In this document: positions 22,878 to 32,128 of the stretch, one piece after another
How the letters are laid out: the number at the start of each line of letters is the position of its first letter
Numbering within the stretch: position 1 is the stretch's first letter
NCBI GenBank assembly: GCA_016712885.1
Contig: JADJQF010000002.1
Span: 620,001 to 684,000, forward strand
DNA from: Candidatus Flexicrinis proximus
GTDB lineage: Bacteria > Chloroflexota > Anaerolineae > Aggregatilineales > Phototrophicaceae
DNA: 64,000 nucleotides
Direction: 5' to 3'
Program-made: the position numbers and the translations under genes
Notes under the pieces: generated by a model
What the model saw: the letters and a program-made list of their open reading frames with translations, nothing else
Database searches by the model: none
Told to the model about the DNA's origin: nothing

Positions 22878-25649
22878 TCACACCTTGTCCCTGTACTCGA
22901 GCCGGCGCACCAGGAATTTTCGCAGTTCATCGACAATCACAAGCGAAGGAGTCCATGCGAACAGGAATAACCAGTACACCGGCGAAAACGGAGCTGTTCC
23001 AAAGATGACCTGTAACGGCGGAAGGTAGATCACTGCAGCCACGACTATGAGCTCAACCGCGATGCCAAACCACAACAACCGATTTCCGAAGAACGGAATG
23101 TGCAGGATCGAAACGTGGTCCGTTCGCTGAGCAAAGAGATTTCCAATCTGGGTCGTGACTACCGCACCCAGGGTCATGGCGGTTGCGGCCTGGTAGAGCT
23201 GACCAGCAGCTGGCAAGTCGAGCCATTGTCCGGCGTATCCGCTGGTCCAGAACAGAAAATAGAACGCGGCCATCGCGGCCAGACTCTGCACCGATCCAAG
23301 CCATAGATATGCCCGGCGCAGCAATGCCGGCGTGATCAGGTGATCGCTGAGTCTGCGCGGCGGCACATCCATGAGCCCCGGCTCGGGAGACTCAACTCCC
23401 AGGGCCAACGCGGGAACCATATCCGTGCCCAGGTCAATCGCGAGAACCTGCATGATTGTGAGCGCCAGCGGTATACGCCCGCCGCTGAAGGCATACAGGA
23501 TGAAGGGAACGGCCTCCGGGGTATTGCTGGTAAAGATATAGGTGATGAACTTCCTGATGTTTGCATAGACGCTGCGTCCTTCTTCGATCGCGCTGACGAT
23601 CGATGCGAAGTTGTCGTCCATCAGGATCATATCGGCGGCTTCCTTGGCCACGTCCGTCCCTGCCCTGCCCATGGCCACGCCGATGTCGGCTTTCTTGAGC
23701 GCCGGAGCATCGTTCACACCATCGCCGGTCACCGCCACGATATGACCCATCGCCTGGAGCGCACTCACTACACGCATCTTGTGTTCAGGTGCCACACGCG
23801 CAAAAATGACCTCTCCAGCCAGTATCCGCGCCAGCGCGGCGTCATCCAGCGAGTTGAGTTCGACACCGGTCACAAGTGAGGGCTGTCCGCCACGGATAAT
23901 ACCGATACGCCGCGCGATACTCTCAGCAGTCAGACCGTAGTCGCCTGTGATCATGATGATGCGAATCCCGGCTCTATAGCACTGCTCGACCGCTGCCGCC
24001 ACCTCTGGACGCGGAGGGTCCAGCATCGCCACGAGACCTAAGAAAGTGAGGTCGGACTCGACCGTCTCCGGAGTATACGCAGTCAAACCAGCAACCGGCA
24101 GACGGTGCTCTGCAACCGCCAACACGCGAAGACCCTCTCTTGCGTATTGATCATTGGCGTCGATTACCCTGCGTCGCATCTCGTCGCTGAACGGCATTTC
24201 CTGCCCGTCACACAGGATAGTTACGCACCGGGCGAGGACTTCCTGTGGCGCGCCCTTTATATAGGCGATCTGAGGCTCTGCTCGACCGCGGCAGTGGACT
24301 GTGCTCATGCACTTACGGCGCGACTCAAACGGCAGTTCCCGGATTCGCGTGCTGCGCTGTCCTTCGTCCTGCAGATCGATGCCAGCCTTCCTGGCCAGAA
24401 CCAAGAGCGCCGCTTCAGTCGGATCACCGAGAATCGTCCAGGCATCCGTCTCACGGTCAGGCGGATGCAAGCAGGCGTTATTGCACAGCCCGGCCGCGAT
24501 CAATAACTGCCGAAGCTCAGGAGACAACGACGGCATGGGCCGGTTGTCACGGCGGATTTCGCCTTCAGGCACATAACCGGTACCTGTCACGGTGAATTGG
24601 CTACCTGATACCCATATTCCGCGAACCGTCATTTCGTTCTGAGTGAGTGTTCCGGTCTTGTCCGTACAGATGACAGACGTACACCCCAGAGTCTCGACTG
24701 CCGACAGTTTCTTGATCAGCGCCTTTCGTTTCGCAATCCGCTGAACACCCATTGCCAGAGACAGCGTGACTGTCGGCAGCAGGCCTTCCGGCACGAAGGC
24801 CACGATCATGCCGAGGGCGAAGACGATGCTCTCCGCGATGCTGATCCGAACGACCAGTACGGTAATCAAGAAGAGGACGACGCCTACGCCTACAGCGACC
24901 GCGGTGACAACTTTGGTCATGCGCGTCATTTCTTTCTGGAGCGGGCTTTCTTCCTCACCGAGGCTTTGAGTCAGGCGAGCGATTTTGCCGAACTCAGTGC
25001 TCATCCCCGTTGCGAAAACAACCGCCTTCGCCGTGCCAGAGACAACACTCGTCCCGGCAAACACGAGATTCGGCAGTTCTGCGCGTACCACGCCGGAATG
25101 CAGGACAGCCTGATTGGTTCTGCGAAGGGGGTGAGATTCACCAGTCAGGGTGGATTGGTCCACCTGAAACTCTGCGGCCTCAACCAGACGCCCGTCGGCC
25201 GAGACATGATCTCCCTCACCAAGCACGATCACGTCACCAGGCACCAACCCTTCAGCGAGGATCCGTTGCTCAGAGGCGTCGCGCAGCACACGTGCGTAGG
25301 CAGGCAACAGTTTACGCAGCGCCTCGGTTGCTTTTTCGGCCCGATACTCCTGCCAGAAGGCGAATACACCGTTGATGAGATTTACGAGCCATATCGCTAC
25401 AGCAAGCTGCGGCATTTGAGCGATCAGGGCGATGAACCCGCCGACCCACAGCAGGATCGCCATCAGATGTGTGAAATTCGCGATCAGGATGGACGGGATC
25501 GTCCGCCCGGCCGCCTCCTGAATAGTATTGGGGCCACTGCGGCCCAGGCGCAGTGCAGCCTCGGTTGAAGTCAGGCCATTTGGCCGGGTTTCCAATAGAC
25601 TGTAAACATCTTTAACCGGTAATGTGTGGATCGCTACAGAAATGTCCAT
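22878..25649 (-). CDS. P2-type cation-transporting ATPase
   Basis: A 923-residue P-type ATPase. Seen: N-terminal cation_ATPase_N domain, TGES actuator loop (169-172), phosphorylated DKTGTLT (Asp330), KGAP nucleotide loop, TGDGVNDAPALKKADIGVAMG hinge, and about ten membrane helices, four of them in the C-terminal cation_ATPase_C region. The M4 sequence is VPEGLLPTVTLSLAMG, with the PEGLL of Na+/K+- and related ATPases rather than a heavy-metal CPx motif. The ion may be Na+, K+ or Ca2+. ATG 25649 is preferred (GGAAAG six bases upstream) over a GTG at 25700. It leads an operon with two K+-channel regulatory proteins, which favours a monovalent cation (inference). Confidence 0.9.
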   Translation of the reverse strand: MDISVAIHTLPVKDVYSLLETRPNGLTSTEAALRLGRSGPNTIQEAAGRTIPSILIANFTHLMAILLWVGGFIALIAQMPQLAVAIWLVNLINGVFAFWQEYRAEKATEALRKLLPAYARVLRDASEQRILAEGLVPGDVIVLGEGDHVSADGRLVEAAEFQVDQSTLTGESHPLRRTNQAVLHSGVVRAELPNLVFAGTSVVSGTAKAVVFATGMSTEFGKIARLTQSLGEEESPLQKEMTRMTKVVTAVAVGVGVVLFLITVLVVRISIAESIVFALGMIVAFVPEGLLPTVTLSLAMGVQRIAKRKALIKKLSAVETLGCTSVICTDKTGTLTQNEMTVRGIWVSGSQFTVTGTGYVPEGEIRRDNRPMPSLSPELRQLLIAAGLCNNACLHPPDRETDAWTILGDPTEAALLVLARKAGIDLQDEGQRSTRIRELPFESRRKCMSTVHCRGRAEPQIAYIKGAPQEVLARCVTILCDGQEMPFSDEMRRRVIDANDQYAREGLRVLAVAEHRLPVAGLTAYTPETVESDLTFLGLVAMLDPPRPEVAAAVEQCYRAGIRIIMITGDYGLTAESIARRIGIIRGGQPSLVTGVELNSLDDAALARILAGEVIFARVAPEHKMRVVSALQAMGHIVAVTGDGVNDAPALKKADIGVAMGRAGTDVAKEAADMILMDDNFASIVSAIEEGRSVYANIRKFITYIFTSNTPEAVPFILYAFSGGRIPLALTIMQVLAIDLGTDMVPALALGVESPEPGLMDVPPRRLSDHLITPALLRRAYLWLGSVQSLAAMAAFYFLFWTSGYAGQWLDLPAAGQLYQAATAMTLGAVVTTQIGNLFAQRTDHVSILHIPFFGNRLLWFGIAVELIVVAAVIYLPPLQVIFGTAPFSPVYWLFLFAWTPSLVIVDELRKFLVRRLEYRDKV

Positions 25650-25738
25650 AGGACACTTTCCAATGGCTTCAGCGCTTTTTCGGGCGTTCAACTCGGTCAC
25701 GTGGGCGGGCTAGAGTGCTGTCCGGCAGACGTGAACCC

Positions 25739-25767
25739 CGGGGTGCCTCCTAAACTGGGGCACCCCG
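25739..25767 (-). terminator. Hairpin after the PEP synthase gene
   Basis: Stem CGGGGTGCC (25739-25747) / GGCACCCCG (25759-25767) with an 11-base loop, 16 bases beyond the PEP synthase stop and before the ATPase gene. No T tract. Confidence 0.5.
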
Positions 25768-25782
25768 ATACTTCGAGAAGTC

Positions 25783-28206
25783 CTAAGCGTGCGGAGCCAG
25801 GTGTCCGTACATTACGGGTTCACGATGCAGTTCCTCTTCTGCGACCCGTCTCTTGACTTTGATGACGCTGTCCGGGTTCAGCGAAATCGAGTCGATGCCG
25901 CAATTCACCAGGAACGATACAAATTCCGGGTAGTCACTCGGTGCCTGTCCACAGATACCCACTTTTCTTCCTGCCAGATGGGCATCATGGATCAGGGCGC
26001 GGATCATGATCTTGATCGCCTCGTTGCGCTCATCGAACAACGGTGCAAGCAGCGACGAGTCGCGATCGACACCCAGCACGAGCTGCGTGAGGTCGTTGCT
26101 GCCGATTGAGAAGCCATCGAAACGCTCCGAGAACTCGGTGGCGAGCAGGATATTGGATGGTATTTCAGCCATCACATAGATTTGCAGGCCGTCTTTACCG
26201 CGTGAGAGTCCGTGAGCAGCCATCACCTCGAGGACCCTGTCGGCCTCATCGAGTGTCCGGCAGAACGGTATCATGACGATCACGTTCTTCATGCCGATCT
26301 CGTTTCGAACACGCCGGATAGCCTTGCACTCAAGTGCGAAACCCTCGCGGTAGAGATCGCTGCTGTAGCGCGAGGCGCCGCGGAAGCCCAGCATTGGATT
26401 CGACTCTTCGGGCTCAAATTCCGCACCGCCGATGAGGTTCGCATATTCGTTCGTCTTGAAGTCGCTCATCCTTACGATCACCGGGTATGGATGCTGCGCG
26501 GCGGCGATCTTTGCGATGCCGCGCGCCAGGTGATCCACGAAGTACTCGCTCTTGTCGGCGTACCCTTTGGTAAGGTGATCGATCTGAACGCGGGCTTTCC
26601 TGTCCTTCAGTTTGTCGTAGTGCAGAAGCGCCATGGGATGGATCTTGATGATGTTATTGATGATGAATTCCATCCGGGCAAGACCGATCCCTTCACATGG
26701 GAGCCGCCACCAGCGGAGCGCGGCGGCAGGATCGCCGATGTTCATCATAATCTGCGTCTCGGTATGTGGGATGCCTTCCAGGTTGACCTCGGTCTCCTCA
26801 TACTCGAGAATGCCGTCGTACACGTGTCCCTGATCGCCCTCCGCGCACGATAAGGTCACCGACTGCCCGTCCTTCAGGACGTGCGTTGCCTCGGCGGTAC
26901 CGACAATGGCCGGCACACCGAGTTCGCGGCTTACGATTGCAGCGTGGCAGGTACGGCCACCAAAGTCGGTGATGATCCCCGCGGCTCTCTGCATGATCGG
27001 CACCCAGTCAGGGTCGGTCATACCGGTGACAAGGATCGCGCCATCCCTGAACTGATCGATTTCTGCCGCGCTCTTAATCAGACAGACCTCCCCCGCTGCA
27101 ATTGCTTCGCCGATGCTCAGGCCGGTGAGAAGTTTTATCCCATTCTCCTTGAGGACATATGACTTAAGCGAAGCGGCCTGGCGCTGTGACTGAACCGTCT
27201 CAGGGCGTGCCTGGAGGATAAAGAGGCCGCCCGATTCGCCGTCTTTCGCCCACTCGATGTCCATGGGCCGGCCATAGTGGTCTTCAATTACGGCGGCCCA
27301 CCGTGCGAGATGAAGAATTTCCTCGTCGTTCAGGACAAACGAACGCCGTTCGCTGGTTGTGGTGTCCACATTCTTGGTGGTCACGCTCCCGCCGACCGCA
27401 TAGATCATCTTCTTCTCTTTTGCGCCAAGCGTTTTCTCGATGATCGGCTTGACGCCGGGCTTATGCACAAGCGGCTTGAATACCATATATTGATCTGGCG
27501 TCACGGCGCCTTGAACGACATTCTCGCCCAGCCCCCATGCTGCATTGACCAGGACAATGTTCGAAAAACCCGTCTCGGTGTCGATGGTGAACATCACCCC
27601 TGACCCGGCCATATCTGAGCGCACCATCTTCTGCACCCCGATTGACAGGGCCACGGACATCTGATCGAAGCCCTGCGCATGGCGGTAGCTGATCGCGCGA
27701 TCTGTGAAGAGCGAGCCATAACACCTGAGGCAGGCATCCAGCAGTTCCTTGTCTCCAGTCACATTCAGGAAAGTCTCCTGCTGACCCGCGAAACTGGCCT
27801 GTGGCAGGTCTTCTGCCGTGGCGCTGCTCCGAACGGCGACATCCGTCTGGTCTTTGCCGTACCGTTCAGACAACTCGTGATAGGCTTCCGAGATCGCCTG
27901 TGCAAGATCTGCAGGGAACTGAGCGCGAGCGATCAAGCGGCGAATGGCTCTGCCCGTCGCATCAAGCGACTGCTCGCCCCGTTCCCACTGCCTGATCTGT
28001 TCCTTGATGACGTCGACCAGCTGGTTGGCAGTAAGAAAATGCCAGTACGCGTCTGCCGTGGTGGCAAACCCGTCCGGGACATTGATCCCCTTAGATTTAA
28101 GATTGCAGAACATCTCGCCAAGCGATGCGTTCTTGCCTCCAACCAGGGGCACATCTGAGACTGCAAGGCTGTCGAACCAACGAACGAGTGAATTGTGGCT
28201 GCCCAT
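25783..28206 (-). CDS. ppsA: Phosphoenolpyruvate synthase (pyruvate, water dikinase)
   Basis: An 807-residue PEP synthase: N-terminal ATP-grasp domain (LVGGKNASLGEM near residue 20, RSSATAEDLPQASFAGQQ near 125), phosphohistidine swivel domain with GGRTCHAAIVSRELG, and C-terminal TIM barrel with GSNDLTQLVLGVDRD and the catalytic Cys in GICGQAPSD. It makes PEP from pyruvate and ATP for gluconeogenesis in the cytosol. The start at 28206 has GGAG ten bases upstream (longer frame to 28266 rejected). The regulatory PpsR gene lies three genes downstream, supporting the assignment over pyruvate phosphate dikinase. Confidence 0.95.
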   Translation of the reverse strand: MGSHNSLVRWFDSLAVSDVPLVGGKNASLGEMFCNLKSKGINVPDGFATTADAYWHFLTANQLVDVIKEQIRQWERGEQSLDATGRAIRRLIARAQFPADLAQAISEAYHELSERYGKDQTDVAVRSSATAEDLPQASFAGQQETFLNVTGDKELLDACLRCYGSLFTDRAISYRHAQGFDQMSVALSIGVQKMVRSDMAGSGVMFTIDTETGFSNIVLVNAAWGLGENVVQGAVTPDQYMVFKPLVHKPGVKPIIEKTLGAKEKKMIYAVGGSVTTKNVDTTTSERRSFVLNDEEILHLARWAAVIEDHYGRPMDIEWAKDGESGGLFILQARPETVQSQRQAASLKSYVLKENGIKLLTGLSIGEAIAAGEVCLIKSAAEIDQFRDGAILVTGMTDPDWVPIMQRAAGIITDFGGRTCHAAIVSRELGVPAIVGTAEATHVLKDGQSVTLSCAEGDQGHVYDGILEYEETEVNLEGIPHTETQIMMNIGDPAAALRWWRLPCEGIGLARMEFIINNIIKIHPMALLHYDKLKDRKARVQIDHLTKGYADKSEYFVDHLARGIAKIAAAQHPYPVIVRMSDFKTNEYANLIGGAEFEPEESNPMLGFRGASRYSSDLYREGFALECKAIRRVRNEIGMKNVIVMIPFCRTLDEADRVLEVMAAHGLSRGKDGLQIYVMAEIPSNILLATEFSERFDGFSIGSNDLTQLVLGVDRDSSLLAPLFDERNEAIKIMIRALIHDAHLAGRKVGICGQAPSDYPEFVSFLVNCGIDSISLNPDSVIKVKRRVAEEELHREPVMYGHLAPHA

Positions 28207-28317
28207 GGTATTTCTCCTATTCTGAGCCCATGGCACGTGGTCATAGGAAAACTGGGAACACTCCAATCAAATTCATTGTCTGGTTCCCAAAAGTCGCGCC
28301 CCCGCGATCCCACCTGC

Positions 28318-28770
28318 TCACGAGTGCGCATGGGTGGAAATTCCAAGTTCGGATTTCAGGGTCAGATTGTCCAGGAACAAACCAAAATCTCGCTCCATAG
28401 TTTCTGCAACGGATCTGGCGGGTCGGCTGTGTAACGAAACTGGAATCGCGTATTCAAACACCACGTGGAGTTTTGTGCCTTCGTTCTCGTGCTCCAGGGT
28501 CCATGACAGGACGCCGTGCAGGCCACCCCTGATCTGGATAACAATGTGGCTGTCAGTTCTGAATTCGGTGTCTTCGCTGGTACCTTCAAAACGGACCCCG
28601 ACCACCTTTGCCGTCCACCGGAAGCCCTTACCGCCGTTGTGCAGACCGTGAATGTCTTCTACAACCAGCATCTCGGGCCAGAAATCCACGAAATTCTCCG
28701 GATTGCTCAGGCAGTCGAACACCTTGTGTACCGGAGCCTTGATTGTGTAAGTCCTCTCGATGCGTTGCAT
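28318..28770 (-). CDS. SRPBCC (START/polyketide cyclase-like) small protein
   Basis: A 150-residue SRPBCC-fold protein: begins MQRIERTYTIKAPVHKVFD, continues NPENFVDFWPEM and has the alternating beta-strand pattern with a final amphipathic helix (about 120-145). Members bind hydrophobic ligands; no ligand can be proposed. Start 28770 has GGAGG eight bases upstream. It precedes PEP synthase by about 110 bases on the same strand and could share its transcript. Confidence 0.8.
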   Translation of the reverse strand: MQRIERTYTIKAPVHKVFDCLSNPENFVDFWPEMLVVEDIHGLHNGGKGFRWTAKVVGVRFEGTSEDTEFRTDSHIVIQIRGGLHGVLSWTLEHENEGTKLHVVFEYAIPVSLHSRPARSVAETMERDFGLFLDNLTLKSELGISTHAHS

Positions 28771-28977
28771 GGTCAAAACCTCCAACTTATGCAATTACAC
28801 CGATATTCCCAACAGTCGATTTTGATCGTGAACTTCTTCTGCGGCGCCACCCGTCTCTTCTGCTTGACCCGCCAAACTTGACCGTTTACATGCTCTATTT
28901 AAATGATACTCCTCGTGATCATCCCAGAATCGAACCATAGAAGCCAAGTCTGGGCATGACCCAACCGCATACCTGCA

Positions 28978-30339
28978 TCACAGCCTGCGTCTGACAGTCT
29001 GGGAGTAATACCTGGTGTCCCGCTCCGATCCGACAAAAATCCCGTAGTGCGGCAGAACTCGGCGATGAAGTACGAGTATCAGCAGGGTCGCTCCTATGGC
29101 TGCCGAAAAGACGATCAACGACATGCCAACGTCGCTCATGATTTCGGGATCGATCAGCATGACCGCAGCGAGCGTGAGCATCACCATCCCACCGACGAGT
29201 TTCAGGATCCTGCCGTGTTTTTCTTCGAACCTGGCGGCCTTCAGCGTATAGACGGACGCCAGAAACAACGCCGTCTCATCGATCAGGAAGACGAACATAT
29301 AGAGCGCGAGCAGCAGGATAAAACCGGCGGCACTCACCTCGTTTGCGACGATTAGATTCGTCCAGACCACAGGCAGCCCTGATGTGCAGGGCAATTCGAG
29401 GAGGGTCACGCCCAACGCCATCACGGCTGTCGAACCCATGATCGCGAGCGGAGTCTTGTCTGCGGCCAGTAGGCCGCGCATGCTCTGATAGAGCCATGGT
29501 TTGTGACTGTCATCAAGGGTCAGTGACACACCCTCCTTGTACCAGAAGTAGTCTTTGATATTGATCACTGCAAATCCGAACGCCATCAGCGCGACGGCGA
29601 CCTGTATCCACAACAGATAGCCGACGAAGCTCAGTACACCGAAGAGGCCGACGATAAATACAATGTACGTGGCTGCTGTGACAGTCAAATAGATCAGCCC
29701 AACCTGCAGGATTCGCTTGCGGGAACCTGAGTGGATGACCAGTGCCAGTAGAATCGACAGTACCCAGAGTGAACACGGGTTGAAGCCGTCGACCAGGGCA
29801 ATCAGCAGCGTGCTCAGCCACACGGGTTGGTCGGCGACCGTGACCGCGCCGATCAGAGGGATGATGAGAACGCTGCCCGCCACTGCAGGCGATGCGGGAT
29901 TGGTGCCGGTTACTTGTGACCGGCTGCCGGACACGATTCCCGCGCCAATGTCCGCGCAGCGCGTGTCCAGACAGGTCTGCACCGCCGCCGTGAGCTGGAC
30001 GCCGGTCGTCTCGTCGAATCCAACCCAATATTGATTGGAAATAAAGGTGGTCGGCACACTTCCGGGAGTGAAGCCGAACACGTCGCCGAACCGGACGAAC
30101 AGTTCGCGATTCTCAACGCTATTCCAGACTTCAAAGTCCTGCAGGATGACCTGTGGATATTCCGCCAGCAGAATAGACAAGTATGCGTGTTCCCGGGCGC
30201 AGTGAGGACACCCGTCCCCCCAGAACAGGTAGATAACGACCGGGTCAGTTGCGGACTCCTGGGCGTGCGGGGAGATGGTCAGTCCTGCGGCCAATACCAG
30301 CAGAAGTGAAAGGAGCAGGATTCTGGGTTTGATACTCAT
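28978..30339 (-). CDS. Thioredoxin-CcdA (DsbD-like) fusion membrane protein
   Basis: A 453-residue protein. A signal peptide (about 1-27) is followed by an extracytoplasmic thioredoxin-like domain with WGDGCPHC (redox Cys44/Cys47) and SVPTTFI (cis-Pro loop). From about residue 150 there are eight or so membrane helices with two conserved cysteines in DGFNPCSLW and LELPCTSGLP, as in CcdA/DsbD. It would carry electrons from cytosolic thioredoxin across the membrane to reduce exported thiols. It is divergent from the copper operon, where SCO1 and Cu(I) chaperones need reduced cysteines, so a role in cytochrome oxidase CuA assembly is likely (inference). Confidence 0.87.
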   Translation of the reverse strand: MSIKPRILLLSLLLVLAAGLTISPHAQESATDPVVIYLFWGDGCPHCAREHAYLSILLAEYPQVILQDFEVWNSVENRELFVRFGDVFGFTPGSVPTTFISNQYWVGFDETTGVQLTAAVQTCLDTRCADIGAGIVSGSRSQVTGTNPASPAVAGSVLIIPLIGAVTVADQPVWLSTLLIALVDGFNPCSLWVLSILLALVIHSGSRKRILQVGLIYLTVTAATYIVFIVGLFGVLSFVGYLLWIQVAVALMAFGFAVINIKDYFWYKEGVSLTLDDSHKPWLYQSMRGLLAADKTPLAIMGSTAVMALGVTLLELPCTSGLPVVWTNLIVANEVSAAGFILLLALYMFVFLIDETALFLASVYTLKAARFEEKHGRILKLVGGMVMLTLAAVMLIDPEIMSDVGMSLIVFSAAIGATLLILVLHRRVLPHYGIFVGSERDTRYYSQTVRRRL

Positions 30340-30584
30340 ACGGTATCGTCCATCTCTCTAATCTCGATCCCGGTGGCAGGCGCGATATCGAAAGAGACAA
30401 AATCCCTTACCTATAGGATACGCCTGTTTACTGCTGCCGAGAGTGACATCCGACCATTCGAGACAGGCTTTCTGCACGGATCCGGCCGTGTTCTCGGCTT
30501 GGCTCGCGAGCGATGCTTCACAGCGCGATCAGGTCCGGAGCGAAGTGGGCTACCGAACGCGAGCTGATGAATCACTCGGGGCAA

Positions 30585-30600
30585 TGTGATGGATGTCACT
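30585..30600 (+). promoter_or_regulatory. CRP/FNR-family activator site
   Basis: TGTGA-TGGATG-TCACT, one base from the CRP consensus TGTGA-N6-TCACA. Its centre (30592.5) is about 42 bases upstream of the start point predicted from the -10 box, the class II activator position. Confidence 0.6.
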
Positions 30601-30622
30601 ACAGCTAAATCCGTTCAGGCTG

Positions 30623-30628
30623 TATGAT
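30623..30628 (+). promoter_or_regulatory. Probable -10 box of the copper operon
   Basis: TATGAT; transcription would start near 30635, about 40 bases before the first gene. No -35 hexamer is visible, consistent with activation from the CRP-like site. Confidence 0.5.
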
Positions 30629-30675
30629 TTATCTAAGGGATATGCTTTCAAGCATCCCTCTGGAGCGATTCACTT

Positions 30676-31410
30676 ATGCAGCGTCCCAAACTCATGGCCC
30701 TGATCTTGCTGGCCGGCGGGATCATTGTGGCAGCGTTCATTCTATTCCGGGCGCAGCCCGTCTCCGCCGCACAGCTCGCCCTGAGATCAGACCCGTTTCC
30801 CCTGGCAGTGGGGCGGACAACCCTGATGCTAACTCTCAAGGATGGCAGCGGTTCCCCGATAAGCGATGCCGCAATAACGGTCACCGGCGAAAATGGGCAC
30901 TCCGGAACCCTACCGGTCGTTGGCACCGCAATTGTGCAACAGGACGGAGAGTATCAATTCCGTCTGGTCTGGCCCTCGATGGGACCGTGGCTGGTTAGTG
31001 TTGCAGCCACTATTCCGGGATCGGACGAGGTAATCGCTGACCAGTACAAAGTCTACATTTATCCGATCAGCCCCAACCTGGGCACACTGAATTCGGCATT
31101 CCAGAGCGCAAAAACGACCGAAGAGTTGATCTCCGCGAACTCATCGCGAGAGATGTGGGTCGTGATCGATCAAGGTACCAAGGCTGAACTCTCGATGGGT
31201 CACGACAAGATCCCGCTGGAGCTGCGCCTTAATGTCCACGGGCAGAACACCCTCGTAATTCGCAATGATGATATTGCCGCTCATTCGGTAGGTCCGTTCT
31301 TTGTGCGCCCGGGCGAAACCATCCGGCAGGAATTCACGGAACCCGCCGAGTTCGTTGGATTTTGCAGCATAAGCCGAACGGGCAGTATCAACATTATCGT
31401 TGAAGGCTAA
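30676..31410 (+). CDS. Membrane-anchored protein with YtkA/FixH-like and cupredoxin-like domains
   Basis: A 244-residue exported protein with an N-terminal membrane anchor (about 6-24). Residues about 35-125 look like a YtkA/FixH beta-sandwich (FPLAVGRTTLMLTLKDGSG, GEYQFRLVWPSMGPW). Residues about 155-243 resemble a cupredoxin fold: NTLVIRNDDIAAHSVGPF (His203) and FVGFCSISRTG (Cys230). In type 1 copper sites the Cys is followed by a His and Met; here neither is in place, so copper binding by the second domain may be lost or altered. It is the first gene of the copper set, 26 bases ahead of SCO1. Confidence 0.72.
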   Translation: MQRPKLMALILLAGGIIVAAFILFRAQPVSAAQLALRSDPFPLAVGRTTLMLTLKDGSGSPISDAAITVTGENGHSGTLPVVGTAIVQQDGEYQFRLVWPSMGPWLVSVAATIPGSDEVIADQYKVYIYPISPNLGTLNSAFQSAKTTEELISANSSREMWVVIDQGTKAELSMGHDKIPLELRLNVHGQNTLVIRNDDIAAHSVGPFFVRPGETIRQEFTEPAEFVGFCSISRTGSINIIVEG

Positions 31411-31436
31411 ACGCCGGCAGGTAACAGGGGGAACAC

Positions 31437-32072
31437 ATGATATACCGGCGGGCAGTTTTGGTCATCACGCTCGTGCTTTGGCTCGTCGGCTGTACCGGCG
31501 CAGGTCAAACGACACCTGATGCGTCGTACCTTGAAGACCTGAACGGGGCAGTCTTTGACCCCCCACGCGCAATTTCGAACTTCGGGTTTGCTTCGACATT
31601 GGGCGAAGAGTTCAAGCTCAGCGACCACAACGGCGAGATCATTCTGCTGTATTTCGGATACCGCACGTGTCCGGATTTCTGCCCGACAACCTTCACAGAA
31701 CTGCGCCAGATCTACCTCGCATTGGGTGAGCCTGCGGAAAGGGTCAAAGTCGTCTTTATCACGGTTGACCCTGAGCGCGACGATCTCGACTCGCTCACGC
31801 TCTACACACAGGCCTTCCACGACGACTTCATCGGATTGCGTGCCGAAGGCGAAAGCCTCCAAAACGTAATGGATGAGTTTGGCGTCATCGCAGAGAAGCG
31901 CCAGCTTGCGGATTCGGCGCTCTCGTATCTGATAGATCATACGGCATCGCTATTCCTAATCGGGCCGGACGGGCGGCTGCAGGTCCAATATCTTTACGGG
32001 ACCGCCTATCAGGACATTCTTGAGGACGTTCAGCGGATTCTTGACTCGACTGCGAGCAGTAACTCCAGTTAG
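31437..32072 (+). CDS. SCO1/SenC copper chaperone lipoprotein
   Basis: A 211-residue SCO-family protein. The signal peptide ends in a lipobox (LVGC, Cys19), so it is a membrane-anchored lipoprotein. The thioredoxin-like domain has the copper-binding CPDFC (Cys78, Cys82) and the distal His168 (LIDHTASLF), all three ligands intact. SCO proteins deliver copper to, or reduce, the CuA centre of cytochrome c oxidase. It lies between the cupredoxin-like and PCuAC genes, the other proteins of that pathway. Confidence 0.94.
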   Translation: MIYRRAVLVITLVLWLVGCTGAGQTTPDASYLEDLNGAVFDPPRAISNFGFASTLGEEFKLSDHNGEIILLYFGYRTCPDFCPTTFTELRQIYLALGEPAERVKVVFITVDPERDDLDSLTLYTQAFHDDFIGLRAEGESLQNVMDEFGVIAEKRQLADSALSYLIDHTASLFLIGPDGRLQVQYLYGTAYQDILEDVQRILDSTASSNSS

Positions 32073-32128
32073 GAAGAGGCCCGTCTGATGGTTGTGGAAC
32101 TGGTTATGTCACTACAGGAGCTGCTGCA

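Larger units (their letters stand above)
30340..30675. other. 336-base divergent intergenic region
   Basis: Spacer between the thioredoxin-CcdA gene (minus) and the copper operon (plus). It contains a CRP-like palindrome and a -10 box for the plus direction (separate entries). No gene is supported in it; the frames here have no coding character. Confidence 0.6.
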
